From the NCBI GenBank assembly GCA_026929865.2, contig CM049403.1:1590001-1654000 (forward strand): a stretch of DNA of 64,000 nucleotides. Direction: 5' to 3'. Origin of the DNA: Hyperoplus lanceolatus. Lineage: Eukaryota > Chordata > Actinopteri > Uranoscopiformes > Ammodytidae. How positions within the stretch are numbered: position 1 is the stretch's first letter; the number at the start of each line of letters is the position of its first letter. The position numbers were made by a program, and so were the translations under genes. Shown here in pieces: positions 1 through 11,700 of the stretch. The notes beneath the pieces are model-generated. The model had not been told where the DNA came from and searched no databases. It saw only the letters and a program-made list of their open reading frames with translations.

Positions 1-740
1 ACGACAAAAAATTGGCTATTTTTATAGGAATAAAACCACCTTCCCTTTATTTAGTAGGAAAAGGATTATTGAGGCAGTTTTCATGTCTGTCCTTGATTAC
101 GGTGATGTGGTCTACCGGCATGCATCACATTCATGTCTTAAACTCCTTGACTCTGTTTTTCACTCTGCTTTAAGATTCATCACAGGAGATGCTTATGATA
201 CACACCATTGTCTCTTATATGAAAAGGTTGGGTGGTCCTCCCTTAAAGAGAGACGTGACGCACATTGGCACATTTTTATTTACAAAGCCTTGACTGGGAA
301 GCTTCCTCGTTATTTAACTGAAATGCTGCACATTTCAGATGGGCTTTATCAAACCCGCTCCACTGACATGCTTATGCTTTATGTCCCACAAGCCCGGTCT
401 GAGCTGGGAAAGACAGCTTTTAGCTTCAGTGCCCCCGACTCCTGGAATAACTTACAGCAACAAATTAAACTAAATACATTCATATCCTTTGGCCAATTTA
501 AACAGACTATCTTGGATCTGCCAAACTCTACTTGTAACTGTTTTAATTAGGCTATATTGTACTTTATTCCTTTTAATTGCTGCCACTCTTCACCACTTTG
601 TAAATGTTTCAATTGTTTTGTTTGTTTTGTATGTATTGTTGTTTTGAATTTGTTTTGACTCGACGTCATTGAAAATGAGGGTCACCCCTCAACTGGTCTC
701 TCGAGGATAAATAAAAGTTAAATGAAATGAAAAATGAAAT
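1..740 (+). mobile_element. 5'-truncated L2/CR1-group LINE, copy A (3' end)
   Basis: An open frame enters from the window edge at base 2 and ends in a stop at 548-550. It encodes the C-terminal part of a non-LTR reverse transcriptase, downstream of the catalytic palm. Recognisable motifs are a YRNK..F..RKR block, LDYGDVVY and a late DSWN motif. About 190 bp of 3' UTR follow, with a GTCACCC..CTCGAGG block and a short AAATGAAATG-type tail. The catalytic YXDD region is absent or lies outside the window, so this copy is non-autonomous. Exact clade (L2, Rex1/Babar-like) is inferred from the motif pattern only. Confidence 0.8.
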
Positions 741-1372
741 GATTACGGTGATGTGGTTTATCGGCATGCATCTCATTCATGTCTTAAACTTCTAGACTCT
801 GTATATCACTCTGCTTTGAGATTCATTACAGGAGGAAATGCCTATGATACACACCATTGTATTTTATATGAAAAGGTTGGGTGGTCCTCCCTTAAGGAGA
901 GACGTGATGCACATTGGCATATTTTTATATATAAAGCTCTGACTGGAAAGCTACCATTCTATTTGACTGAAATGCTGCTTATTTCAGATGGGCTTTATCA
1001 AACCCGCTCAACTGACATACTCATGTTATATGTTCCCTATGCCCGGTCTGAGCTTGGTAAAACCGCTTTTAGCCATAGTGCCCCTGACTCCTGGAACAGC
1101 CTTCAACATACGATTAAAATAAATACACTCATAACTGTTAACTAATTTAAAATTATTATTTTGAATCAGCCCCTCTGTAACTGTTTTAATTAGGCTATGT
1201 CTCTTTCATTCAATTCATTTGAATGTTTTAAATTGTTGTTGTGTGTGTGTGTGTGTGTGTGTAAACTTGTTATGTATTCTCATTGCATATTGTGTATCTG
1301 TATTCTCGACGTCATTGTAAAAGAGGGTCACACCTCAATTGATCTTTCGAGGTTAAATAAAGGAAAATGAAA
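741..1372 (+). mobile_element. 5'-truncated LINE, copy B, tandem to copy A
   Basis: It begins with nearly the same bases as position 97 of copy A (ATTACGGTGATGTGG) and follows it in the same orientation. The frame encodes the same C-terminal block but stops early near 1145. The 3' UTR carries a (TG)n run at 1238-1263 and ends with the same CTCGACGTCATTG..TCGAGG..AAATAAA block. It sits in the intron upstream of the first coding exon of the gene at 1513. Confidence 0.75.
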
Positions 1373-1512
1373 ATCCTTGAAAGATACAGTTTTTACAGAC
1401 AATACATATTAAAGCTAATGATACTAAGTTAACAATGCTGATTTTGTGTTGCCAAGCTGAATGCCTGCCCTTTAAAACATTCTTTCTCTGCCCTTCTTTT
1501 TATTAACAGGAC

Positions 1513-3839
1513 ATGGCAACTCAAACGTTCCTGCTTCATGTCCATACCTCTATGGACATTGTCAGAAAGATGACTTTACGTCCAGGATCAGTGGATGAGC
1601 TGAAAAGCATGATAAAAGAAAAGTTTAATCTAGACTTTAACTTTAGCTTATCATACGAAGATCCAGACTTTGACGGCCAATTATGTTCTCTAGTGGACAT
1701 CGAGGAGCTTCCACAGAAGGCTGTTGTAAAACTTATAAGGTCTGAGAGTGATGCCAGTTCAGTAGCATCAGATGACACAATAATATTGCCCCATGCCATG
1801 ACTCCAGGGAGAGCTGCGAGATGGCCTGATGTTTTTCCAGTACCCACGTTTTCCGAAGAGGTAGAACTTGTACTTGGTGCGGGAAATGTTATAAATGAGA
1901 GAACAGGGAAAACTATTAAATTATCCAGGGGACAAAAACATGACATCCTTGAGAGCATTGCCGCTAAAATGCATAGCTTTAAAGCGTACCCCAATGATAA
2001 GGATTTTTCTATGATAGCACAGGCCCTGGTCACTAACCATCCAAAAGAGCCAGGATCTCGGACGGGATGGTATGGGTGGAAAAATAGTATAGCATATAAA
2101 ATGGGGAACTACCGGACTAAATTGAGTCGAGCAGGATTTTGTGAGGTAGCGGTAAATTCTGGGAGAAGGAGCAGAAACAACCCAGACAGACAAGCTACAC
2201 ACTCCAACATCAAAAGACCAAAGAGGGCAGAAGTGAATTTCCTCCCTAATTTCCCAAGAGGTCAAGATGTTGCTAGCCTTGAGCAATTGAGACTACAACT
2301 TTTTGATGAAGTTATGTTAGTTGACAAAAACCTTCCCCTCATTACAAAGTTAATGGAGACCACCTTCGCCCTGCGGCGCAAAGAGATCATCAGTGATGAA
2401 ATGCCAGTTGGAGTGATCCTGGATCGTTGGCCCGCTCTTGCAATAGAGTCACAGGTAAGAATATTTTTCTTGGTACATTGTATAATTATTAATAGTATGT
2501 TACAGTTAGCATATAATTAAATTAGATGGAAATCTGTAGTTTAATTTATTATTATTGTTATTATTATTATTATTATTATATTTTTTTTTTTACAGGATAA
2601 TGTACTTTATACTATAACTAAACAATCGATTTGTGTGTGCAGATTTGTGCAGAGTTTCACAGGATTACAAACACCAATCTGAAGAACCACTTTTATGCAG
2701 AGTTGGATCGGCATGTCCCCCGTCTGCAGAGCTTGTTCCGGAAGAAAGCTGCACGCAAGGGGAAAGTATCTGAACGTCTGGATCAGATCTTTCGCACTTA
2801 TGACCTCCAGGTGAGTTGCACACATCTGCCCGGAAATTGAAGAGCTCTTTTTCATGATATATAATTTGTGTGGCTAAGGTGTTAGCATCTGTGGTGAAGC
2901 AAGAATCTGTTTTAACTCTCAAGGAACAAGTTGACGTCCATGACAGACGTGCTGCCGTCCTCCGTGCCCTCCCTGCATATCTTCATGAGGATGACTCTGG
3001 ATTTCTGAAGCTGAGTGATGTAAGTCAGCGGCCTAGTAATAATAATAATAATGATAATTAAAAAAATTGTCTTGTCATTGCTTGTATCCTTTTTTGGTTA
3101 TAGTTGCAGGTTGGAATATCACTATTAAAGTTGTTATGGTTATTGTAGGGTATATTATGGATGCAATTCAGAAAGCCAGCAAAATCATCACAAAGTGTTT
3201 AAATTAGTGCTGTCAAACGCTTAAAATATGTAATCGCGATTCATCGCATTAATGTCACAGTTAACTCGATGGTTTATCCATTCTTAATGTCCTTTGATTT
3301 CTTTGTGTCCCATTATTTTTTTCACATTTTAATGCTCTTATCACACACATTCTCTACACCCTTGTAATTCAGTGTATTTTTTCAAAAATATCATAATTTC
3401 CAATTCAGTGCAAATGGCCCACAATGTAGACCCCCCCCCCACCCTAAAACAGCATACACACACATAATTGGAACTAGCACAGCACTAACTTAAATAGGAA
3501 GTCCACTTATAAATAATCTGTGGTAATGTGTCACAACTCTGTTTTTGTCTTTAGGTGGCGCTGCCTGATGAACCAAACATCGATGACATCCCGGTTGGGC
3601 TCCTCTTCGGCCCAGAGAGGACTGCGGTTGTCATTGAGGGTAACATGGTCATCAATTTCCCTACATTTGCTGATGCATTTGCCACACTATTTGCACTGAT
3701 TTATGTACTGCATCTAAGTTACCCGAAAAACTTGGCCAATACATTTGACTTTGCCCAGAAGATCTTGATGGGCCTGGAAGATGGCAAGTTGAGGCCCAGG
3801 GTTTTGAGCCTTAAAAATGACCTCTTGGCAGTGGAATGA
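1513..3839 (+). CDS. SAMD3-like uncharacterised protein (fish-expanded family), four coding exons
   Basis: Four coding exons: 1513-2454, 2643-2810, 2924-3019 and 3555-3839. All junctions are phase 0 with GT donors and AG acceptors; they join into about 496 codons ending in TGA. The start lies 3 bases after an acceptor (AACAG|GACATG), so at least one 5' UTR exon is expected upstream. Residues ~5-75 look like a PB1-type fold. The middle carries a WP(D/E)VFPVP motif and a GW.GWK..I.YK...YRTKLSRAG block, and the end has a GLLFGPERTAVVIEG...LSYP block. From memory these match fish proteins annotated as sterile alpha motif domain-containing protein 3-like, although I see no SAM domain here. Function is unknown. 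No frameshift or internal stop is seen, so this is probably a live gene. A short dispersed-repeat fragment lies in intron 3. About 500 bp of AT-rich 3' UTR follows; I found no canonical AATAAA there. Confidence 0.85.
3205..3260. repeat. fragment of a dispersed repeat with GTGCTGTCAAACG terminus
   Basis: The stretch TTAGTGCTGTCAAACGCTTAA followed by an AATCGCGATTCATCGCATTAATG-like block resembles one end of a repeat widespread in fish. It lies in the last intron of the gene at 1513-3839. The opposite-type end (TTTTGACAGCCCTAA) is seen near 46225-46240. Confidence 0.35.
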
Positions 3840-4798
3840 TCAGTGTGATTACACCACTTATGGACAAACATTTGTTTGGATGTTTGGTTCATCAGACAGC
3901 ACCAATTTAGGATGACATTTTCATTTTTTATTTATTTATTTATTTTTTTGCATCCAAGAAGTGTATACCTTATCAACATGGCCAGTTTGCCAGTTGTCTT
4001 CTTTCCTTTTTTGTTATTTGGTCAAACAAAGCAGATTTTTCTTTTTTTTTTTTTTTTTTACGTTAAGCTGTATCAAGCAAAGTTTCTCTTTGACTTGAAA
4101 GACTTTTCATGCATTTTACATGCGCATACACCACTTTCAGTTTGTCAAACCATAGAGCAATGCAAGAAATTTGACAACTTATACATGTATTTTCAACTTA
4201 ATGTTTAAACATTTAACTGTTCAAGTTGAAGTTCAATTGAATATTTGAATTGTATGGAAGTCTGCTGTTTTAACTACTGTATTGAATTGATTATGGTTGC
4301 AAATTATAATGTATGCTGTAAGCTGTCAATAAGATGTAAATATTGCAAGAAAAAAAGTTTTACACTCGTTAAAGGTGCACTATGTAACTCTAGGTAAGAG
4401 AGTGAACATTTTCTAAGGTAATTCTAATGAATGATGAATAATGAAAACTTTCCTCAAATCAAAATTAGATCCCTGAAACACTTATTAAAAAGCTTCCTGA
4501 AAAGTTACTGTTTCACTATTGTTGTTTACAGCAGCAGGGCCCACAGTTTGTTTTACAAACATATTATAGTCTTATATCTGGTTACAGGTGCCTCCAAAGA
4601 ATTTTGTTTTGAAATATGTGAATCAATTTGATTATATTATTCATCAAAAATGCCCAAACTGTTACGGAAAGGTTTCCGTTGCCTTTTCATGACCCGGAGA
4701 GTGAGGTAAAGATTTTGATGCATTCCATAAGGATTTAGTCATGCTATCTAACTTGTTCTAAACCGTTTGTGAATGTAATGTTTGTTCATTGTGGTCAC
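3840..4798 (+). other. 3' UTR and AT-rich intergenic stretch
   Basis: Downstream of the stop at 3837-3839 the sequence is AT-rich with T runs (3930-3960, 4040-4060) and no protein signal. The first ~500 bp are probably 3' UTR. At 4371 a TTAAAGGTGCACTATGTAAC stretch resembles one end of a TTAA-flanked MITE, but no partner end is visible. Confidence 0.4.
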
Positions 4799-4802
4799 TT
4801 AA

Positions 4803-5729
4803 AGCGGCTACGAGTAACATTTAAATATCTTTTAAACAGCCTCATGTTTCCTCTCATAATCATAAATTACCTTTAACAGCAAACGAGACCATCAGTGCAA
4901 AGAAAGACGTTTTTATATAGTTTTTATTACTGCATTTGATCTGGTCGTACACCCAGTCCGATTTTCGGTTCACGCGTGCATGCTCTATGGTCACATATCC
5001 GTATTGGTCGCAGATTTCAGTGCGGCGCAGGAACGTGAATTGAGAAGCCTATCCCTCCAGGTGAGGGAAGGGGAGCAGGAGCCTTGTTTGAGACAGTTAT
5101 TTGTCGTCATAATGACTGATAACGGGGCTGAACCATCAAAGAAAGAAAAGAAAATGCAATGAAGAAAAGCTAAAAGGGAGAGTGATAGTCGGGCGGGAGG
5201 GCGTTGCCAAGCAACGTATACACAATTTCACGCAGCGAAACTAGACTGCAGTGTTTACTCCTAAATGAATGAGCGGTAGCCTACTAAAACAAAGTTTACT
5301 TTGCCTCACCAGCATCATCAGATGACCATTATTCATCGGAAATAGTCATTATTTACAACAACACATTACCTCATCGTGATCCATACTAACTAACTGCCAT
5401 CTCTCGTTCATTCGCTTTGTGTGAGGACACGGGGACTCGTTCAGCTCCGTGAGAGGTGACAATGCATCAACTCATTGCAATCAGGTGTGTTTAGCACTTA
5501 CTGCCATTAGTTGATGCTGTGTCACCCATAGACTAACGGAGCCAAAAAGAGTCCGGTGCCCTCACACTTTCAACACACGGACACGCCACGCACCATATTG
5601 CTTCCTGATTATTTGACTCTTGCACTCCCTGGACGAGCTACAAAACAGCTTCACGACAGCTGGCGTCGTAATAATACTACCGCTTTTGTTCAAAGGTGTC
5701 GCCAACGTGCCGACTTACTCGTAGTAGCT
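4803..5729. mobile_element. TTAA-flanked MITE, copy 1 (927 bp)
   Basis: Flanked on both sides by TTAA (4799-4802, 5730-5733). Termini are inverted: AGCGGCTACGAGTAACA at the left, and the right end reads AGCTACTACGAGTAA in reverse complement. The same element recurs at 33312-35039 and 55371-56301, with an internal fragment at 36782-37312. TTAA duplication is the signature of piggyBac and Kolobok; no transposase is present, so the superfamily is undecided. Inside, at about 5110-5200, an MTDNGAEPSKK frame is followed out of frame by RKAKRESD, which recalls the start of a basic domain found in many fish proteins and may be captured exon sequence. Confidence 0.85.
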
Positions 5730-5733
5730 TTAA

Positions 5734-6537
5734 TAAAACAGTGACTTGTGTTTTAAATTGTGTGTGTTGCCATTTCTTAATTTCCACAATTCTTTTTTTT
5801 CTCAATGTAAGAATTTAGAGTTTTAGGATTAAGTACCCAAACATGCAATTTTGAGTTCAAATGTAAGTAACATTTTGAATTATAGAGGAGTTTGTAGAGC
5901 TTCAGTGAACTCAAAAAGTTAAGTAAACCTAAAGTAAAGTATTTTTTAAAGGTGAATTAAATTTTTTATCTTGATAGTTATAAAAACATTTAAGTTAACT
6001 ATACTTGATTTTGTTTGTACTGTGAAAACAAAACATTTGAGTAATTAGTAATAAATCGTAAACGTTTCTATAACTTAAAAACATAAGTTGGTGTCACTTA
6101 AAATATCCTAGTAATACCTACTTAATCAATCATGTTTACTTTACTTAAAATAATGAGTAGTATCACTTTATAAACTCAAAAACTTTTATGTAATCTGTTT
6201 CAAAAAAAGATTTGAGTTAATTGAACTTATCGGGTTTTACAGTGCATGAAGAGAATTAAATACATGGCTGTTATAATACTGCATTCGTTTTTAACTTTGT
6301 GATCTGAATCAACCCAAACCTACATGTATTGTATTTTCATACTCTGGCATTTTATTAGCTAATGTTCATTTTCTTCCACATTATGGCAGCGTTGTCTCAG
6401 CACTTCACACAGTAAATTAGGTTTTAAATTTTTTTACATGCTGTATGTACTTGTCTGGGATAACTCATATGTTCAACCTCTGATCTACACAATCTGCTTT
6501 TCCACAGACTCATCTTGGCTGTCCTGCATTTCAAACA
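5734..6537. other. AT-rich non-coding stretch with a degenerate repeat
   Basis: No gene is seen. Between about 5890 and 6245 motifs like AAGTTAAGTAAAC, TTGAGTTAATTGAAC and GGGTTTTACAGTG recur in imperfect form, which suggests an old interspersed repeat of unknown class. Confidence 0.35.
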
Positions 6538-6930
6538 TTATGGCAGATGAGAGGAAGCTAGAATGTGACCCTGCCACCCTGTCAAGCCATCGCAGCTACA
6601 GTGAGCAGCTTCAGTCAGTCCCTAAATATCATCCATCATGTTTATACTATAATATCACTAAACGAATTCTTACATGATGTCCGTCCCCTAGCACCTTGGC
6701 CCTGGGGGACTCTCTGAGAGGGACAGACTCCACATAACTAAAGACTCTAGGAGAGAGCAGAGCTGGTTCTTCACTGCAACGTGCACCTGCTGCCTTTCCA
6801 GAACCTGTGCGAAGATCTCTGAAGATGGAGCAGCCTGGGACTCGCCTGGCAGTCACAGCTTCACACAACTCAAGCACACAATTTGGTTTCCCGTTTTCAG
6901 ATAGTGATTATTATAAGTCTAGACAAAGTC
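6538..6930 (+). pseudogene. coding-like fragments, unrecognised
   Basis: At 6540-6600 an ATG frame (MADERKLECDPATLSSHRSY) runs to a possible donor (TACA|GTGAGC). From about 6690 another frame reads coding-like (LKTLGESRAGSS..FPEPVRRSLKMEQPGTRLAV) but has an in-frame stop near its beginning. Direct splicing between the two does not keep a frame. The pieces could be decayed exons of one gene or chance. I do not recognise a family. Confidence 0.2.
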
Positions 6931-8055
6931 AGATCAGTACTCAATTCATAATCTTGTTGATTACAGTCAAATAGGTGACATACTCAGTCATGTTTGTTTG
7001 TTAGACATCTCAAAAAGCTAAGATTTTGACTAAAATTGGTAAAGAATTGGGCCACAGACCAAGGATACGGTTACTTGTTTAGTTTTGTGTTTTGTAATAA
7101 AGTCTTGTTCTGGCAAACACCTGAGGATTGGGGGTAGTTTTATCTAGAGTCAGATACAAAATTGAACATTTTCTCTTAATGAAATATCTGAGGATTAAAC
7201 AGCTATACTAGGAGGTATGCTATTATGAGTGCATTCTAATTTTAAATTGGTTAATTTGTATCTTCCATTTTGACCATTTATACGTTAAACCAAACATATA
7301 TTTTAAAAAGCCCTGCATTTGTGATTTCTTGTTGGGGTAAGCTCTTACTTTACATGTTTACTGATCGTGCTTTGATGTAATAACTGTAATTCATAAATAT
7401 AAAAATACATTAAACATTTGTATAGGTACATGACATTAGTCTTGCTTTTGCAGCATGAAGACCCTTATATTTTATAAAGCATGTGTTCAAAATATAAACG
7501 TTTTAAACTGCATAAAATGTTATATGGTGTGACACTTCAATGTGGTTGTGATTCATTTATCAATTAAATTATTAATATGAAGCTTTGTAAATACCCGGTT
7601 CTTCTGGACACAATATAAGGTAAGCTGTATAGCAGAAGTGCCTGGGGATAGGCACACAATATCCACTGTTAAGCCTGATAATATATAAGTCATTTACAAG
7701 TAGTGAAATCACATGGAAAATGTGAAATGGAAAAGCAAAATTATTCCAATTTAATTGTAATGTATCCTTTCTGCTGTTCTGCATCTAGAAATATTGATTT
7801 TCAATCATACATGTGTTGGTCTACTAAAGTACTTGTTCACAAGTTTAAATGATCAATCCAACCAACTTAATATTTAGAAGATTCTTCTAAATGTTAAGTT
7901 GGTCGGATTTATCAATACTCTGCATCAAGATGTACTTCATTTACTTTACTTTGGCCCTCAAGGCTTATATCCTAATTGTAGAAAAAAATCGGACAATTCC
8001 TGTGGACACATTAGCTGCATGGTGTGGAATAATTAATTGGAGATAATAGTTTCTG
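6931..8055. other. no gene seen
   Basis: AT-rich sequence with short ORFs only. A 20-bp inverted pair around 7856-7905 (ATCCAACCAACTTAA / TTAAGTTGGTCGGAT) is the only local structure noticed. Confidence 0.4.
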
Positions 8056-8080
8056 TTATGGGTTATACTGATTGACATAC

Positions 8081-8294
8081 CCGTGTCTGATGGCCTGCAA
8101 AGGGCCATGCTCCTGTCTGAAGCTCAGGTATGCTATCTGGAGCACTAAGCGGCTCAAAAGTAAACCTGGATACTGAGTCAAGTATGTTATGTCTGGTCTG
8201 GGGTTTAGCGTCTCCACCAGAGCCCAGAAGGGATCCACGTCCCTGCAGCACATGCTCTGCTCAGCTGAGCTCATTGGCTTTCCCACACAAGCAC
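8081..8294 (-). pseudogene. solitary exon encoding a P2X7-like intracellular cysteine domain
   Basis: On the - strand an exon of 214 nt is bounded by TTTGATAG|GTGC (acceptor) and CACGG|GTATGT (donor). It encodes C.GKPMSSAEQSMCCRDVDPF, then P..TYLTQYPG, LVLQIAYLSFRQEHG. This matches the pattern of the P2X7 C-terminal cytoplasmic zinc-binding domain and the many fish P2X7-like proteins: C.C..C..M.....CC+E, CIT.HPGF, VL..AY...R..YG. Some expected cysteines are missing: the first Cys pair is partial and the CIT cysteine is Y. I found neither the next exon (YR..AYRQFVRW) nor the upstream one. It is probably a fragment or decayed copy, though a live gene with distant exons cannot be excluded. Confidence 0.55.
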
Positions 8295-8766
8295 CTATCA
8301 AACAAAAGGTGTATGAGGTAAATGTCGTAATTTCTGTATTTAGCTCGCCCGCTCCGTCTCTTGCTCGCTCGCTCCAGTAGCGATGCAAGAGGTAATGTGG
8401 AGTTCCACGTCATGCAGCTTTATAACCTTATACTTGTAAAGTGATTGACTGTTAAGTGTTGAAATATGGACAGCATTCTGTCATAAGCTAACATAAACTA
8501 TAGCTAATGCCAGTCACTCACCAGACCGAAACTCCACTGATTTTCCTCTCACCATAACTCAATCTCCCTCCTATTACCGTTGTTTCGCACCAAGTAGTCT
8601 ATGGATTAGAATGTTCGTCTACCAAATGCTACGCCACATTCAAAAACTCTTTTTGAGATGCGGAAGTAAAATTGTATCACAAAAACGGCTCCAGAGGCCA
8701 CTTCTAGTGTAGATTTATAAAACCAAATATTAAAATAGTATACTAGAATGTCTTTCCTATATACTT
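8295..8766. other. no gene seen
   Basis: Mixed-composition sequence between the P2X7-like exon and the palindromic element. No repeat termini or protein signal recognised. Confidence 0.35.
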
Positions 8767-11700
8767 AGGGGGCAAAACCCCTTTTTTTTTTGAAAAACAG
8801 ACATGGAGCATTGTAAAAGGTTGTTCACCAGAAATGATATCCAGGACCTTCAAGGATCCCAACTTGGGTGGACAACCTGGTCAACAAGCTGCTGGAAAGC
8901 TACAGGGGGCCGACAAAGAGCATATCAGAACCACTGTTTAAGCGAATGGGGGTGGGCTAATAGGGAATTTTTTAAACTTATAGATATCATTATGAAACTT
9001 TGCAAGTTGATTACTGACATTAAAACAACAACTTTTTGTATTACAGTATTTTCCAAAAAGTTTGAATAAATATGACAAATCATCAATATCTTACTAATGT
9101 ATTGTATTTGTATTCACAAAGAGATGTACAAGAACCACATCTTGCATTATAAGGACTCCATTGCCAGCACTAAAACCCACTACTACTCCAATATGATCAC
9201 TGCCAACAAAGGAAACTCTAAGTCACTCTTTTCCCTTCTTAACAAAATTACCCAACCCCAGGATTCTCTCCCCCCTCACCTGTACACAACCTCCTTCTGC
9301 AACTCCATGATGTCCTTTTTCATCGATAAAATCAAAAACATTCACCAGCACCTTGGATCAACCCCTCATCTCAATATCTCAGCCGACTTTCACCCTTCCA
9401 CACACTCATTCTCCTCCTTCCAGCTCCCTGATATCTCAGAAATAACTGAACTAATTCGGAAATCCAAGCCATCCACCTGTCAACTTGACCCCCTACCCAC
9501 ACATCTGGTTAAGGCCTCCCTCCCCTCCCTAGTTCCTCTCATTTCTGCAATCATCCACTCTTCTCTTACTACTGGAACTGTCCCTATATCCTTCAAAACT
9601 GCTGCCATCACCCCAATTCTGAAAAAACCTGGTGCAGACCCCTCCAACTTCAACAACTTCCGTCCTATATCCAATCTTCCCTTCATCTCCAAAATCCTGG
9701 AAAAGACAGTGGCCTCCCAACTCCATTTTCACCTATCTGACAATTACCTTTATGAACAGTTCCAGTCCGGATTCCGCCCACTCCATAGCACTGAAACTGC
9801 ACTCATCAAAATCACCAACGACCTCCTTATGGCAGCTGATTCTGGACTACTCACCATCCTCATCCTCCTGGACCTGAGTGCAGCCTTTGATACCATCTGT
9901 CACACCACCCTCCTCAACAGACTATCCTCCATTGGCATCACTGACACTCCGTTAGATTGGTTCACTTCTTATCTTTCTGGCCGTACTCAATTTGTTCAAC
10001 TAAAGTCTTTTAAATCCATCCCCCTCCCCGTCACCACAGGTGTTCCCCAGGGCTCTGTCCTGGGGCCCCTACTCTTCATCATTTACCTCCTTCCCCTTGG
10101 CAATATCTTCCGCAAATTTGACATTAGTTTCCACTGTTATGCTGATGACACCCAGCTCTACCTCTCTACAAAGCCCTCGTCCACTCTCCCGCCCACTTCC
10201 CTTACTGATTGCATCTCAGAAATAAAAACCTGGTTCACTCAAAACTTCCTGAAATTAAACAGCAGCAAAACCGAGGTTCTCCTCATTGGCACCAAATCTA
10301 CACTATCCAAAACCGACAGCTTTTCTCTCACCATTGATAACTCCACTGTTTCACCCTCCCCCCAGGTTAAGAGTCTGGGTGTCATCCTCGACACCACACT
10401 TTCATTTCAACCCCACATCAATAACATTACCCGAACTGCCTACTTCCACCTACGAAACATCAACCGCCTCCGCCCCTCCCTTACACCCCACACTGCCACC
10501 ATCCTTGTCCACAGTCTGGTCACATCAAGGCTCGACTACTGCAACTCCCTCCTTTTCGGTCTCCCCCAAAAACCCTCCATAAACTCCAACTTCTTCAACA
10601 CTCAGCAGCAAGGATCATCTCCAGAACACCCTCCTCTCACCACATCACCCCTGTCCTTCACCAGCTTCATTGGCTCCCGGTTCATTTCCGTATTCAATTT
10701 AAAATCCTCCTCTACACCTTCAAAAGCATCCATAACCTTGCACCCACATATCTAACAGACCTCATTCAAATTGCCACTCCCTCCCGTGCACTCCGCTCCT
10801 CCTCCTCAGTTCACCTCACTGTCCCCTCTGCCCGTCTCACCACGATGGGGAGCAGAGCCTTCAGCCGCTCTGCTCCCCTGCTCTGGAATGCATTACCCCC
10901 CGACATCCGCAACAGTGACTCCATATCCCTGTTCAAATCTAAACTCAAAACTCATCTTTTCAAATTTGCTTACCCCCCCTGATCTTCCCATCCCATTTTG
11001 TTTTTAAATCAATTAATTGTACTGTATTTTTCACATTGTACGGTGTCCTTGCGTGTCTTGAAAGGCGCCTTTAAATAAAATTTATTATTATTATTATTAT
11101 TATTAATGATGCGTAAATTTGCATATCTGCAAAGCCCCAAAATGTAGATGTTGGACAAAAGCAGAGTCAATTTGTTTTTAAATTTTGAAAACAAAACAAG
11201 TGTCCAACTGCCTGAAGCCTTTCCTAATCACAGTTCAAATTTGATCAATAACCCATGGAAAATACATTTTTTACACAGTTACATTTCATGTGCCATGGAC
11301 CAAATGTGTCCTTTTGGAGTCTCCAGCTGGTATTTTAGGAAACGGCTAGACATTCCCTTGGAAAAAACTGTGTAAAAAATGCATTTTCTATGGGTTATTG
11401 ATCAAATTTGAACTGTGATTAGGAAAGGCTTCAGGCAGTTGGACACTTGTTTTGTTTTCAAAATTTAAAAACAAATTGACTTTGTTTTCTTCCAACATCT
11501 AGATTTTGGGGCTTTGCAGATATGCAAATTTACGCATCATTAGTAAGATTTTGATGATTTTTCATATTTATTTAAACATTTTGGAAAATACTGTAATACA
11601 AAAAGTGTTTGTTTCAATGTCAGTAATCAACTGGCAAAGTTTCATAATGATATCTATAATTTCAAAAAAATTCCCTATTAGCCCATCCCCATTCACCCCC

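Noticed and set aside
1536-2286. Two ORFs on the minus strand
   Set aside because: Shadows of the SAMD3-like exon 1 on +.
4371-4798. MITE with TTAAAGGTGCACTATGTAAC end
   Set aside because: Only one terminus is present; no inverted partner in range.
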